From Mycobacterium avium subsp. avium (GTDB taxonomy: Bacteria; Actinomycetota; Actinomycetes; Mycobacteriales; Mycobacteriaceae): a stretch of DNA of 64,000 nt. Position numbers and translations under genes: made by a program. The stretch covers positions 3,348,001 through 3,412,000 of the forward strand of contig NZ_CP046507.1 of the NCBI RefSeq assembly GCF_009741445.1, read 5' to 3'. Under the pieces are notes generated by a model. That model was not told where the DNA came from, did not search any database, and saw only the letters and a list, made by a program, of their open reading frames with translations. Shown here in pieces: positions 48,505-56,755 of the stretch (its first letter is position 1; every line of letters starts with the position of its first letter).

Positions 48505-50358
48505 CTAGATCGAGCCCATCGACGACGCCTCGCGGTCGGCGAGAAACGGCATCGGCATCCAGCGCGCGGACAGCAGCGCTTCCATCGCCTCGCCGGGGAT
48601 CGGGCGCGACAGCAGAAAACCCTGCGCCCGGTGACAGCCGTGCTGCATCAAAGTCAGTGCGGCAGCAGGTGTTTCGACGCCTTCGGCGACCACTTCCAGG
48701 CCGAACGCCTCGGCCAGCCCGATGATGGCCCGCACGATCGCCAGGTCCCCGGCGTCGGTGCCCACCTCCCGGACGAACCCGGCGTCGATCTTGAGCATGT
48801 CGACGGGAAGCGACTTCAGGTGGGACAGCACGGCGTAGCCGGTGCCGAAGTCGTCGATGGCGATCTGCACACCGACTTCCTTGAGCTCCGACAACGTCTT
48901 TCGGGTGGTCTCGGTGTCGTGCACCACCGCGCGCTCGGTGATCTCCAGGCACACCGAGCCCGCGTCGATGCCGAACTCGCCGATCGTGTCGGCGACGGTT
49001 TCCACGAAGCCCCGGCTGATCAGCTGGATGGGCGAGACGTTGATGCGCAACATCGCGCCGTGGCCCACGCCGTTGGCCCGCCACCGGCTGAAATCGGCGC
49101 AGGCGCTGCGCATCACCCACCCGCCCAGCTCGGCGCCCAGGTTGGTCGATTCGGCGACGCCGATGAACGAGTCCGGCAGCAGCAGCCCCCAGATCGGGTG
49201 CCGCCAGCGCACCAGCGCCTCGGCCCCCACGACGGCGCCGGTCCACAGGTCGACCTCGGGCAGGTAGTGCAGCAGCAGGCCCTCGCTTTCGATGTCGCCC
49301 TGCAAGTGCAGCTCGATGTCGTTGCGGAAGGCCCGCTTCAGCGACATGTCATCGGTGGACACCGCGGTCTGGTTGCCGCCGGCCCGCTTGGCGGTCAGCA
49401 CCGCCTCGTCGGCCCGCCGCAGCAGGTCGGTGCAGTTGTCCGCTCCGGGTGTGCCCACCGCCAGCCCGATGCTGACGGTCCGGCTGATCACGTGCCCACC
49501 GATGGTCAGCCGGTCGCACAGCAGCGTCGACAGCCGGCGGGCGAACGCCTCGGCGGCCTCGGACGCCATCGGCTGGTGCGGGATGACCACGAACTCGTCG
49601 CCGCCCAGCCGGGCGATCATGCTCTGCTCGCCCGCGCATTCCTCGATGCGCTGCGCGAACACCCGGATGAACCAGTCTCCCGCGGTGTGGCCGAGGTAGT
49701 CGTTGATCGGCTTCAGCCGGTCCAGGTCGAGATAGAACACCGCCACCGGCCCGGGGTTTCCGGCCGCCAGCCGTTCGGTCAGATGCGCGACCAGTGCCCG
49801 CCGGTTGTACACACCGGTCAGGTCGTCGTGCTCGGCGAGGTAGCGAAGCCGTTCCTCGGCGGCGATGCGGGCCTGCAGCTGCGCGAACAGCGCGGCGACC
49901 GCCTCGAGGGTGTTGATCTCCTCCGGCTTCCACCTGCGGGCGCCGAACTTGACGAAGCCGAGCACACCGGTGGTGGCGTCGCCGGACACCAGCGGTGCGG
50001 CGGCCACCGAGGGCGCGCCGGCTGCCTTGTCGCGCTGCAGCCAGCGGCGCAGCCAACCGTCGGCCTGGTCCGGGCTGCTGACCACCGGCCGGCGCTGCCG
50101 CTCGCATTGGGCCAGTACCGATTCGACGTCCTCGGATCGCAGCGCGGCCATCGGGCCCGCGGCATCGGTTCGCCGCGGCCACTCGGCCACCGGCACCGGG
50201 CCCGCGGCGTCGTGGTGGTGCAGGAAGCTGGCGTCCACATCGAACTGCTCGACGAGCTGCGCGAGCACCGTTTCGCTGACCGAGCGTGCCGTGGACGCCG
50301 TGGCCTCCATCAGCGCGGTGGCGACGGAGGTGACCACCAGGTCCAGGCTGCGTGGCAC
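48505..50358 (-). CDS. GAF-GGDEF-EAL cyclic-di-GMP enzyme (Rv1354c-like)
   Basis: 617 residues with three domains. The N-terminal GAF-like sensor occupies about 20-165. The diguanylate cyclase domain follows (DDLTGVYNRRAL; active site RLGGDEFVV, intact, with no RxxD inhibition site just before it). The EAL phosphodiesterase domain has intact catalytic elements: EALVRWRHP, CLEITERAVV, IDDFGTGYAVLSHLKSLPVD, LKIDAGFV and VVAEGVET. It should make or degrade c-di-GMP, the balance set by the GAF ligand. M. tuberculosis has one such bifunctional protein of similar length (Rv1354c) at another locus. GTG start with GGAGGA. Its place inside the polysaccharide block is suggestive. Confidence 0.93.
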   Translation of the reverse strand: MPRSLDLVVTSVATALMEATASTARSVSETVLAQLVEQFDVDASFLHHHDAAGPVPVAEWPRRTDAAGPMAALRSEDVESVLAQCERQRRPVVSSPDQADGWLRRWLQRDKAAGAPSVAAAPLVSGDATTGVLGFVKFGARRWKPEEINTLEAVAALFAQLQARIAAEERLRYLAEHDDLTGVYNRRALVAHLTERLAAGNPGPVAVFYLDLDRLKPINDYLGHTAGDWFIRVFAQRIEECAGEQSMIARLGGDEFVVIPHQPMASEAAEAFARRLSTLLCDRLTIGGHVISRTVSIGLAVGTPGADNCTDLLRRADEAVLTAKRAGGNQTAVSTDDMSLKRAFRNDIELHLQGDIESEGLLLHYLPEVDLWTGAVVGAEALVRWRHPIWGLLLPDSFIGVAESTNLGAELGGWVMRSACADFSRWRANGVGHGAMLRINVSPIQLISRGFVETVADTIGEFGIDAGSVCLEITERAVVHDTETTRKTLSELKEVGVQIAIDDFGTGYAVLSHLKSLPVDMLKIDAGFVREVGTDAGDLAIVRAIIGLAEAFGLEVVAEGVETPAAALTLMQHGCHRAQGFLLSRPIPGEAMEALLSARWMPMPFLADREASSMGSI

Positions 50359-50485
50359 GGAGTCCTCCGATACGGGCGCACATTCCGTCTGGGTGCCGAC
50401 CCCAGATCACGGGGCCGAAATACGTGCGGAAACGGTATCACGCACCGGCCCGGCGATCGGGATTCTGCGGAAAAAGCCGCGACGG

Positions 50486-52153
50486 TCAGTGACCGCTTGC
50501 CGAGCTCGCGTCGCTCGGGATGTCAAGTGTGGCAATCGGATACAGGCCGGCACCGTCGCGGCCGTCGCGGGCCAGTGCCATGGGCGCGTAGTTGACGACG
50601 TGCGAGGCGTCCGGCTTGTGTTGCTGCCAGTCCACCGTGGCGCGCAGCGTGTAGTGGCCGGGCGCCAGGCCGGTCACGTCGACGTGCACCGATTCGGTGG
50701 CCGATTCCGGGACCGGTTCCTCGCGTGACGTGCTGGATTCGTCGTGCACCAGCGTCTTGAGGTTGACCGTCGCGGGCAGGCTGCGAACGATCGCCCCGGA
50801 GAAGTCCACCAGCTTGTAGCCGGCCACCCAGTGCTCGGTGGCCGCCGCCGCGCCGTAGTTGGTCCACACCACCGAGATGCTGGCCACCTTGCCCTGGATC
50901 GACTGCGATCCGGGCTTGGCCTCCACCGAGTACCGGTAACCGGCCGACGTATTGGCCTGCCCCCACAGCAGATACAGCTCGGGGTCCATCGCCGACGTCG
51001 CATCCCGGTCCGGGAAGTCGGCGCTCGACGTCATCGAGACGTGGTAGCGGATGACGTCGTGCAGCCCCTTCTCGTAGTACGACCGGGAGTCGGCGCCCTT
51101 GGGCGGCCGGCACCACTGACTGATCACCAGTCCCGAACCGAGCCGCTGCTTGATGGCCGCGACGACGGCGTCGTTGGACCGGACGTAGTGAGAGTCGCTG
51201 GCCTCGGCCCATTCCGGCAACGGCGACTGCACCCCGAGGCAATCCGCGCGGATCCCGACCGGCGCGGACAGTTTCTTGGTGACGTCGTCGGCGAGCAGTT
51301 GGCGCACGATCTCCGGATTTTGCGGCGCCACCACCAACTGGGTGTGCGGGAAGGCGTTGGTGTTGGCCGCGACCAGCTGCGCGATGGAGGCCTTGGTGAT
51401 GCTCTGGTCGCGGAATTGGCTGTAATAACCCAGCTTTGCCACGCTGTCGTCCGGGGCGGGGCCCGGTGCGCCCAGCGAATCGCGCGGATAGCCGAGCTGG
51501 TTCTCACCGAAGTCGCCGTAGCCGGAGAACTCGAACACGCTCAACCGCTCGTCGCCGTCGTACCGGCGGCCCAGCGCGGCCAGCAGCGCGGTGACGCCGT
51601 TGAGGTAGTCGGGGTCGTTGAAGTTCGGCACCACCTGGGTGACGCCGGGGGCCTGGTTCGGCGGCGGATAACTCGTCGACGACGGGCGCAGCCAGTCCGG
51701 AATCGCGATGGCGGTGTTGTCCGGATAGGTGTCGTTGCAACAGGACCGGTAGGTGTACACGCCCAGGGTCAGGCGCATGTTGCGGGCGCCCAGCTTGGCC
51801 AGCGCGTCGTCGATCGCGGAGAAGTCGAACTTGCGGTCGTCGGGCGCGTCGGGGGGCAGCGTGCGCGGGTCGACGGGCTGCAGCTGCCGCCAGGAGACCC
51901 GCAGGCTGGCGTCGTAGGAGGCGGGCCACGGAGAGTACCGTTGCTGCGCCGAATTACCTTGCGGGAAAAGGGGATTCAGCATCTGCTCGTACTGGCCGCG
52001 CAGCGGGTTGGGGATCTCCTGCGCGGTGGGCGGGATGGCCGGGCTGACCATGGCCGACAGCGGCCCCGGATCGGGCTTGCCGCCGCATCCGCTCAGCACC
52101 GCCGCGATGCCGATGACAGCGGCCAGCGCTCGTTTCCCCGATGAGCACACCAT
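50486..52153 (-). CDS. Lipoprotein with glycosidase-like DUF4874/DUF4832 domains (copy 2)
   Basis: 555-residue paralogue of the 45727-47487 gene. It has a short signal peptide with a textbook lipobox (VLSGC, Cys23), then SPAIPPTAQEIPNPLRGQYE, FDFSAIDDALAKLGARNM, LSVFEFSGYGDFGENQ and SAPVGIRADCLGVQSPLPEW, all nearly repeated in copy 1. The beta domain is TNYGAAAATEHWVAGYKLVD. The two copies differ mainly at the N-terminus and in surface loops. This may be the counterpart of M. tuberculosis Rv1006, which lies between metS and pabB, but that is from memory. Divergent from the oxidoreductase/SigJ-like operon. Confidence 0.8.
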   Translation of the reverse strand: MVCSSGKRALAAVIGIAAVLSGCGGKPDPGPLSAMVSPAIPPTAQEIPNPLRGQYEQMLNPLFPQGNSAQQRYSPWPASYDASLRVSWRQLQPVDPRTLPPDAPDDRKFDFSAIDDALAKLGARNMRLTLGVYTYRSCCNDTYPDNTAIAIPDWLRPSSTSYPPPNQAPGVTQVVPNFNDPDYLNGVTALLAALGRRYDGDERLSVFEFSGYGDFGENQLGYPRDSLGAPGPAPDDSVAKLGYYSQFRDQSITKASIAQLVAANTNAFPHTQLVVAPQNPEIVRQLLADDVTKKLSAPVGIRADCLGVQSPLPEWAEASDSHYVRSNDAVVAAIKQRLGSGLVISQWCRPPKGADSRSYYEKGLHDVIRYHVSMTSSADFPDRDATSAMDPELYLLWGQANTSAGYRYSVEAKPGSQSIQGKVASISVVWTNYGAAAATEHWVAGYKLVDFSGAIVRSLPATVNLKTLVHDESSTSREEPVPESATESVHVDVTGLAPGHYTLRATVDWQQHKPDASHVVNYAPMALARDGRDGAGLYPIATLDIPSDASSASGH

Positions 52154-52450
52154 CGTCAGCGCGTCAGATCGCACCCGGGGACAACCGCCGACCACCCGCC
52201 GCGACCGGTCGGCGCGCCGGGTCCACTCGAAGAGATGGTCGTCGTCACGGTTTGCTTCTCCCAATACACACCGATGCGCGGGCAAGTGGCCCCGGATTTC
52301 GGGGTTCCTCTGGTGCGTGTCTTCCGCTCGGGGCGGGCCACGAATTGGCGTAGCGCAGCGTATCACGCACGTTCGGCCGCGCTGTCGCCGCAGCTCAGCA
52401 GGGCCGGCCGGGCCCGCGGCAGTGAGGCCGGTCACAATTGCAGGCGAACC
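52154..52450. other. Divergent gap between lipoprotein and oxidoreductase genes
   Basis: Nearly 300 bp with no supportable gene: short open frames here have no ribosome site. It must carry the lipoprotein promoter; the oxidoreductase promoter is listed separately at its right edge. Confidence 0.55.
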
Positions 52451-52477
52451 TGTCACGCGGAAGCGGGCTGCGGTGTC
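52451..52477 (+). promoter_or_regulatory. Putative ECF41-type promoter
   Basis: TGTCACG, 16 nt, TGTC, ending 35 nt before the oxidoreductase ATG. ECF41 sigma factors recognise TGTCACA-16-CGTC as I recall, so only one base in each element differs. It would make the downstream sigma factor autoregulatory. Confidence 0.5.
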
Positions 52478-52512
52478 TCAAGGGCACACGTCCTCACGAA
52501 CAGGAGACAGCC

Positions 52513-53685
52513 ATGACCGAGGTGACCCGCAGCAAAACACATGTCGTCGTCGTCGGCGGCGGATACGCCGGCACGCTGGCCGCCAACCATCTGCGTCAGC
52601 GCCCGGACATCGACATCACGCTGGTGAACCCGCGGCCGGTCTTCGTGGAGCGCATCCGGTTGCACCAGCTGGTGGCGGACACCGGCACGGCGACCGCCGA
52701 TTACGCCACGCTGCTCGGGGAGGGCATCGAGCTGATCGTCGACACGGTCGACCACATCGACGCCACCGCCCGCCGGGCCGTGCTGACCTCCGGCGCCGGG
52801 CTGGACTACGACTACCTGATCTACGCCGTCGGCAGCACCGGCGCGGTAGCCGAGGTGCCGGGCTGCGCGGAGTTCGCGCATTCGGTAGCCGACCTGGAAA
52901 GCGCGCAGCGGCTGCACTACGCGCTGGCCGATCTGCCGCTGCCGGCACCGATCACGGTGGTCGGGGGCGGGCTGACCGGCATCGAGACCGCCTCCGAGCT
53001 GGCCGAGCTCGGACGCCCGGTGACCCTGATCTGCGGCCCGGTGCTGGGCCCGTCGCTGAGCCCGCGGGGCCGGCGCTCGGTGGCCAAGCGGCTGCGCCGC
53101 CTCGGGGTCGGCGTGCTGGAGTCCGTCACCGTGACCGAGGTGCGCTGGAATGAGGTGGTGCTCAGCGACGGCGTGGTGCTGCCCAGCGCGGCCACCGTGT
53201 GGACGGCCGGATTCAGCGTCCCGGACCTGGCCGCCCGCAGCGGGCTGCGCACCGACCCGCTGGGCCGGCTGCTCACCGACGAGACGCTCACCAGCATCGA
53301 CGACGACCGCATCGTCGCCGCCGGCGACGCCGCCGCGCCGTCCGGGCGGCCGTTGCGGATGAGCTGCCAGGCCGCCGGTCCGCTGGGCGCCCAGGCCGCC
53401 AACACTGTGTTGGGCCGCATCGCCGGGACCGAGCCGGCGCCGCTGAACCAGGCGTTCGTCGGGCAGTGCATCAGCCTGGGCCGGGCGGCCGCCACCTTCC
53501 AGCTGGCGCGCACCGACGACACCCCGATCAACGCGTACCTGGGCGGGCGGGCCGCCGCGAAGCTCAAGGAAGCGATATGCCGGGGCACGCTGTGGGCGAT
53601 CCGGCGCGAGGCCGCCAAGCCCGGCTCGTACCGCTGGCTCAAGGGCGGCCAGCGGGTGCCGGCCGACGAGCGGGTCGGGGTGTGA
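52513..53685 (+). CDS. NAD(P)/FAD-dependent oxidoreductase (NDH-2-like)
   Basis: 390-residue flavoprotein of the pyridine-nucleotide-disulphide oxidoreductase fold, closest in pattern to type II NADH dehydrogenases and AIF-like quinone reductases. The FAD motif is VVVVGGGYAGTLAANHL at the N-terminus, the NAD motif ITVVGGGLTGIETASELAEL near 155, and the second FAD contact DDRIVAAGDAAAP near 275. No redox-active CxxC is seen. AGGAG lies before the ATG. The last base of its stop is the first base of the sigma factor start (TGATG), so they form one operon. ECF41 sigma genes usually sit beside an oxidoreductase, epimerase or decarboxylase gene that they control. Confidence 0.88.
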   Translation: MTEVTRSKTHVVVVGGGYAGTLAANHLRQRPDIDITLVNPRPVFVERIRLHQLVADTGTATADYATLLGEGIELIVDTVDHIDATARRAVLTSGAGLDYDYLIYAVGSTGAVAEVPGCAEFAHSVADLESAQRLHYALADLPLPAPITVVGGGLTGIETASELAELGRPVTLICGPVLGPSLSPRGRRSVAKRLRRLGVGVLESVTVTEVRWNEVVLSDGVVLPSAATVWTAGFSVPDLAARSGLRTDPLGRLLTDETLTSIDDDRIVAAGDAAAPSGRPLRMSCQAAGPLGAQAANTVLGRIAGTEPAPLNQAFVGQCISLGRAAATFQLARTDDTPINAYLGGRAAAKLKEAICRGTLWAIRREAAKPGSYRWLKGGQRVPADERVGV

Positions 53686-54608
53686 TGACGCAGGCACCGA
53701 GCGGCAGCGAGCACGCCGACCGATTCACCCTGCTGCGGCCGCTGCTGTTCACCATCGCCTACGAAATGCTGGGCTCGGCGACCGAGGCCGACGACGTGTT
53801 GCAGGACAGCTACCTGCGCTGGTCGACCGTCGACCTGGCCACGGTGCGCGACACCAAGTCCTACCTGGCTCAGCTGGTCACCCGCCAGGCGCTCAACGCG
53901 CTGCGGGCCGGCGCGCGCCGGCGCGAGGAGTACGTCGGGCCCTGGCTGCCCGAGCCGCTGCTGCTCGACGAGCAGGATCCGTCCACCGATGTCGTTCTCG
54001 CCGAGTCGATTTCGATGGCGATGCTGGTGTTGCTGGAAACGTTGAGTCCCGACGAGCGGGCGGTATTCGTGCTGCGCGAGGTGTTCGGATTCGACTACGA
54101 CGAGATCGCCGAGGCGGTGGGCAAGCCGGCGCCCACCGTGCGTCAGGTCGCGCGCCGGGCCCGCGAACACGTGCGGGCCCGGCGCAAGCGCCACCCCGGC
54201 GCCGGGCAGGCGATCGACCCCAAGCGCAACGCCGAGCTCACCGCGCAGTTCTTGGCCACGGCGGCCAGCGGCGACGTGGAGGCGCTGATGGCGATGCTGG
54301 CCCCGGACGCCACCTGGACCGCCGACAGCGGCGGCGTGGTCAGCGCCGCCCGCAGGCCGGTGGTCGGCGCCGAGAAGGTGGCCCGCGCCATCACCGGGCT
54401 GTTCCGCAAGGCCGCGGAGTACGCCACCCTGCGGGTGGACACGGTGACCTGCAACGGCGCCCCGGCGGTGTTGCTCTACCTCGGCGACCGGCTCGAAGGC
54501 GTCATCACGGTGGAGATCGCGGCGGACAAGATCACCAATTTCTACGTGATGCGCAACCCGCACAAGCTGGCGGCGCTGGCCACCGCCCGCGACGTCAGCC
54601 GCGGCTGA
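53685..54608 (+). CDS. ECF41-family RNA polymerase sigma factor (SigJ-like)
   Basis: 307 residues. Sigma region 2 is FTIAYEMLGSATEADDVLQD, region 4 is VFVLREVFGFDYDEIAEAVG, and between them is the ECF41 signature WLPEP (87-91). A SnoaL-like domain from about residue 185 (NAELTAQFLATAASGDVEAL) replaces a separate anti-sigma factor. The conserved C-terminal motifs are present but altered: DSGG for DGGG and NPHKL for NPDKL near the end. M. tuberculosis SigJ (Rv3328c) is of this type but lies elsewhere, so this is a paralogue rather than the same locus. Translationally coupled to the oxidoreductase. Confidence 0.9.
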   Translation: MTQAPSGSEHADRFTLLRPLLFTIAYEMLGSATEADDVLQDSYLRWSTVDLATVRDTKSYLAQLVTRQALNALRAGARRREEYVGPWLPEPLLLDEQDPSTDVVLAESISMAMLVLLETLSPDERAVFVLREVFGFDYDEIAEAVGKPAPTVRQVARRAREHVRARRKRHPGAGQAIDPKRNAELTAQFLATAASGDVEALMAMLAPDATWTADSGGVVSAARRPVVGAEKVARAITGLFRKAAEYATLRVDTVTCNGAPAVLLYLGDRLEGVITVEIAADKITNFYVMRNPHKLAALATARDVSRG

Positions 54609-54646
54609 CTCGCCCCGAACCCGCGCCGCTCTGTCAAGCTAGGGCG

Positions 54647-55897
54647 GTGCGCATCGACCGGCTCGGCGACCTCGGCCCCGCACCCCAGGTGCTGCGGGCC
54701 GTGGGCGATGTCACCCGCCGGCTCGGTCTGCCGCCGCCGGCCGCGTTGACAGGCGACTGGTTCGACGCCCTGGCGGTGATCGCGCCGAGCCTGCCGGTGC
54801 GCCCGGTGCCCCCCGGCGACGTGTTCGCGGTCGGCACGGCGCGGACACCGCAGCCGCCGCATGTGGGCGGCGGGTGGATCGGTTACCTGTCCTATCCGGA
54901 CGGCGGCGCCGACGCCAAGCCGAACCGGATTCCCGAGGCCGCCGGCGGCTGGACGGACTGCGTCCTGCGCCGCGACCGCGACGGGCAGTGGTGGTACGAG
55001 AGCCTCACCGGCGCGCCGATGCCGCGGTGGCTCGCCGGCGCGCTGGCCGCGCCCGCCGGCCCGCCGCGCCCGTGCCGGATCGACTGGGACGTTGCCGACC
55101 GGGCCGCGCACCGCGACGGTGTGCTGGCCTGCCTGGAAGCCATCCGCGCCGGCGAGGTGTACCAGGCGTGCGTGTGCACGCAATTCCGCGGGACGGTCGG
55201 CGGCGCCCCGCTGGACTTCTTCGTCGACGGCGTCGCCCGCACCGACCCGGCGCGGGCCGCCTATGTCGAGGGCGAGTGGGGGGCGGTGGCGTCGCTGTCC
55301 CCGGAGCTCTTCCTGCGCCGCCGCGGCACGGTCGTCACGTCCAGCCCGATCAAGGGCACCCTGCCGCTGGACGCCTGGCCCTCGGCGCTGCGCGCCTCGG
55401 CCAAGGAGGTCGCCGAGAACATCATGATCGTCGACCTGGTGCGCAACGACCTGGGCCGGGTGGCGACGGTGGGCACGGTGAGCGTGCCGGAGCTGCTGGT
55501 GGTGCGCCGGGCGCCGGGGGTGTGGCACCTGGTGTCGACGGTGTCGGCGCAGGTCCCCACCGAGCTGCCGACGTCGGCCCTGCTGGACGCCGCGTTCCCG
55601 CCCGCCTCGGTCACCGGGACACCCAAACACCGTGCCCGCCAACTACTTTCGAAATGGGAACCCGCTACTCGCGGAATATATTGCGGCACAATCGGTTTGG
55701 CTTCACCCGTGGCCGGATGTGAACTGAACGTCGCGATCCGCACCGTCGAATTCGACGCCGCGGGCGGCGCGGTGCTGGGCGTGGGCGGCGGAATCACCGC
55801 GGACTCCGATCCCGACGCCGAGTGGGCCGAATGCCTGCACAAGGCCTCGCCCATCGTCGGGCTGCCGTCCATCGCGGCGGCGAGCTCGGCGGGCTAG
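54647..55897 (+). CDS. pabB: Aminodeoxychorismate synthase component I PabB
   Basis: Chorismate-binding enzyme that aminates chorismate toward p-aminobenzoate for folate. 416 residues with the catalytic core in the C-terminal two thirds: IRAGEVYQACVCTQF, SPELFLRRRG, SPIKGTLPLD, ENIMIVDLVRNDLGRV and AAFPPASVTGTPKHRA, plus the closing YCGTIGLASPVAGCELNVAI. The GTG start gives MRIDRLGDLGPAPQVL. It restores synteny with M. tuberculosis (Rv1005c); its stop overlaps the rsmI stop on the other strand, leaving no room for a counterpart of Rv1004c. Confidence 0.93.
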   Translation: MRIDRLGDLGPAPQVLRAVGDVTRRLGLPPPAALTGDWFDALAVIAPSLPVRPVPPGDVFAVGTARTPQPPHVGGGWIGYLSYPDGGADAKPNRIPEAAGGWTDCVLRRDRDGQWWYESLTGAPMPRWLAGALAAPAGPPRPCRIDWDVADRAAHRDGVLACLEAIRAGEVYQACVCTQFRGTVGGAPLDFFVDGVARTDPARAAYVEGEWGAVASLSPELFLRRRGTVVTSSPIKGTLPLDAWPSALRASAKEVAENIMIVDLVRNDLGRVATVGTVSVPELLVVRRAPGVWHLVSTVSAQVPTELPTSALLDAAFPPASVTGTPKHRARQLLSKWEPATRGIYCGTIGLASPVAGCELNVAIRTVEFDAAGGAVLGVGGGITADSDPDAEWAECLHKASPIVGLPSIAAASSAG

Positions 55898-56730
55898 TCG
55901 CGGCGGGCCTTGAGCACCGCGTCGTAGAGCTGACGGGACCGCACGCCGGGTTGGGCGGCGGCCACCTCGCCGCAGGCGTCCTTGATCCGGGCGCCATCCG
56001 CCACCCGCTGCTCGACCTCGGCGACCAGCGACGGCAGGTCGGTGCGCGGGGTGGCGCCGGCCAGCACCACGGTGATCTCGCCGAGCACACCGTCGCCCGC
56101 CCAGGCCGCCAGCTCGTCCAGCGTGCCGCGCACCACCTCTTCGTGCACCTTGGTCAGCTCCCGGCAGATCGCGGCCCGCCGCTCACCGCCGAGCCGCTCC
56201 ACCGCGTCCTGCAGGCAGGCCGGCAGCCGGCGCGGTGATTCGAAGAACACGCAGGTGCGCCGCTCGTCGGCCAGCGAGTCCAGCCAGCCGCGCCGCGCCG
56301 CCTTCTTGCGCGGCGCGAAGCCCTCGAAGCAGAACTTCTCCGCCGGCAGTCCGGACACGGCCAGCGCCGTCATCACCGCCGAGGGCCCGGGCAGGCATCC
56401 CACCGGCAGCCCCGCCTGCACACAGGCCGTCACCAGCCGGAAGCCGGGGTCGCTGATCACCGGCATCCCGGCGTCGCTGACCACCAGCACCGTCGCCCCC
56501 GACCGGATCGCCTCGAGCAGCGAGTCCACCCTGGCGGCCTCGACCCGGTCGAACATGCTGATCACCCGGCCGGTGATGGCGACATCGAGCGCTTTGGCCA
56601 GGGTGCGCACCCGCCGGGTGTCCTCGGCGGCCACCACGTCGGCGCGGGCCAGGGCATCCAGCAGCCGGGGCGAGGCGTCCGAGGGCTGCCCCAACGGCGT
56701 TGCCCCCAGCAACAGGCGGCCGGTGGTCAT
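55894..56730 (-). CDS. rsmI: 16S rRNA 2'-O-ribose methyltransferase RsmI
   Basis: Methylates the 2'-OH of C1402 in 16S rRNA. 278 residues of the tetrapyrrole-methylase-like fold: LGQPSDASPRLLDALARADV, VAAEDTRRVRTL, VVSDAGMPVISDPGFRLV, LPGPSAVMTALAVSGLP and FEGFAPRKKAARR. ATG 56730 gives MTTGRLLLGATPLGQPSD; the earlier open frame is antisense to the mannosyltransferase. Divergent from pmt by 25 bp, as Rv1003 and Rv1002c are in M. tuberculosis. Confidence 0.95.
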   Translation of the reverse strand: MTTGRLLLGATPLGQPSDASPRLLDALARADVVAAEDTRRVRTLAKALDVAITGRVISMFDRVEAARVDSLLEAIRSGATVLVVSDAGMPVISDPGFRLVTACVQAGLPVGCLPGPSAVMTALAVSGLPAEKFCFEGFAPRKKAARRGWLDSLADERRTCVFFESPRRLPACLQDAVERLGGERRAAICRELTKVHEEVVRGTLDELAAWAGDGVLGEITVVLAGATPRTDLPSLVAEVEQRVADGARIKDACGEVAAAQPGVRSRQLYDAVLKARRD

Positions 56731-56755
56731 GACCGACAGCCTACGATCGACACCG

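Noticed and set aside
22518..54646. Recent mobile element or prophage carrying the polysaccharide genes
   Set aside because: No transposase, integrase, direct repeats or tRNA attachment site was found at the borders, and composition matches the backbone by eye.
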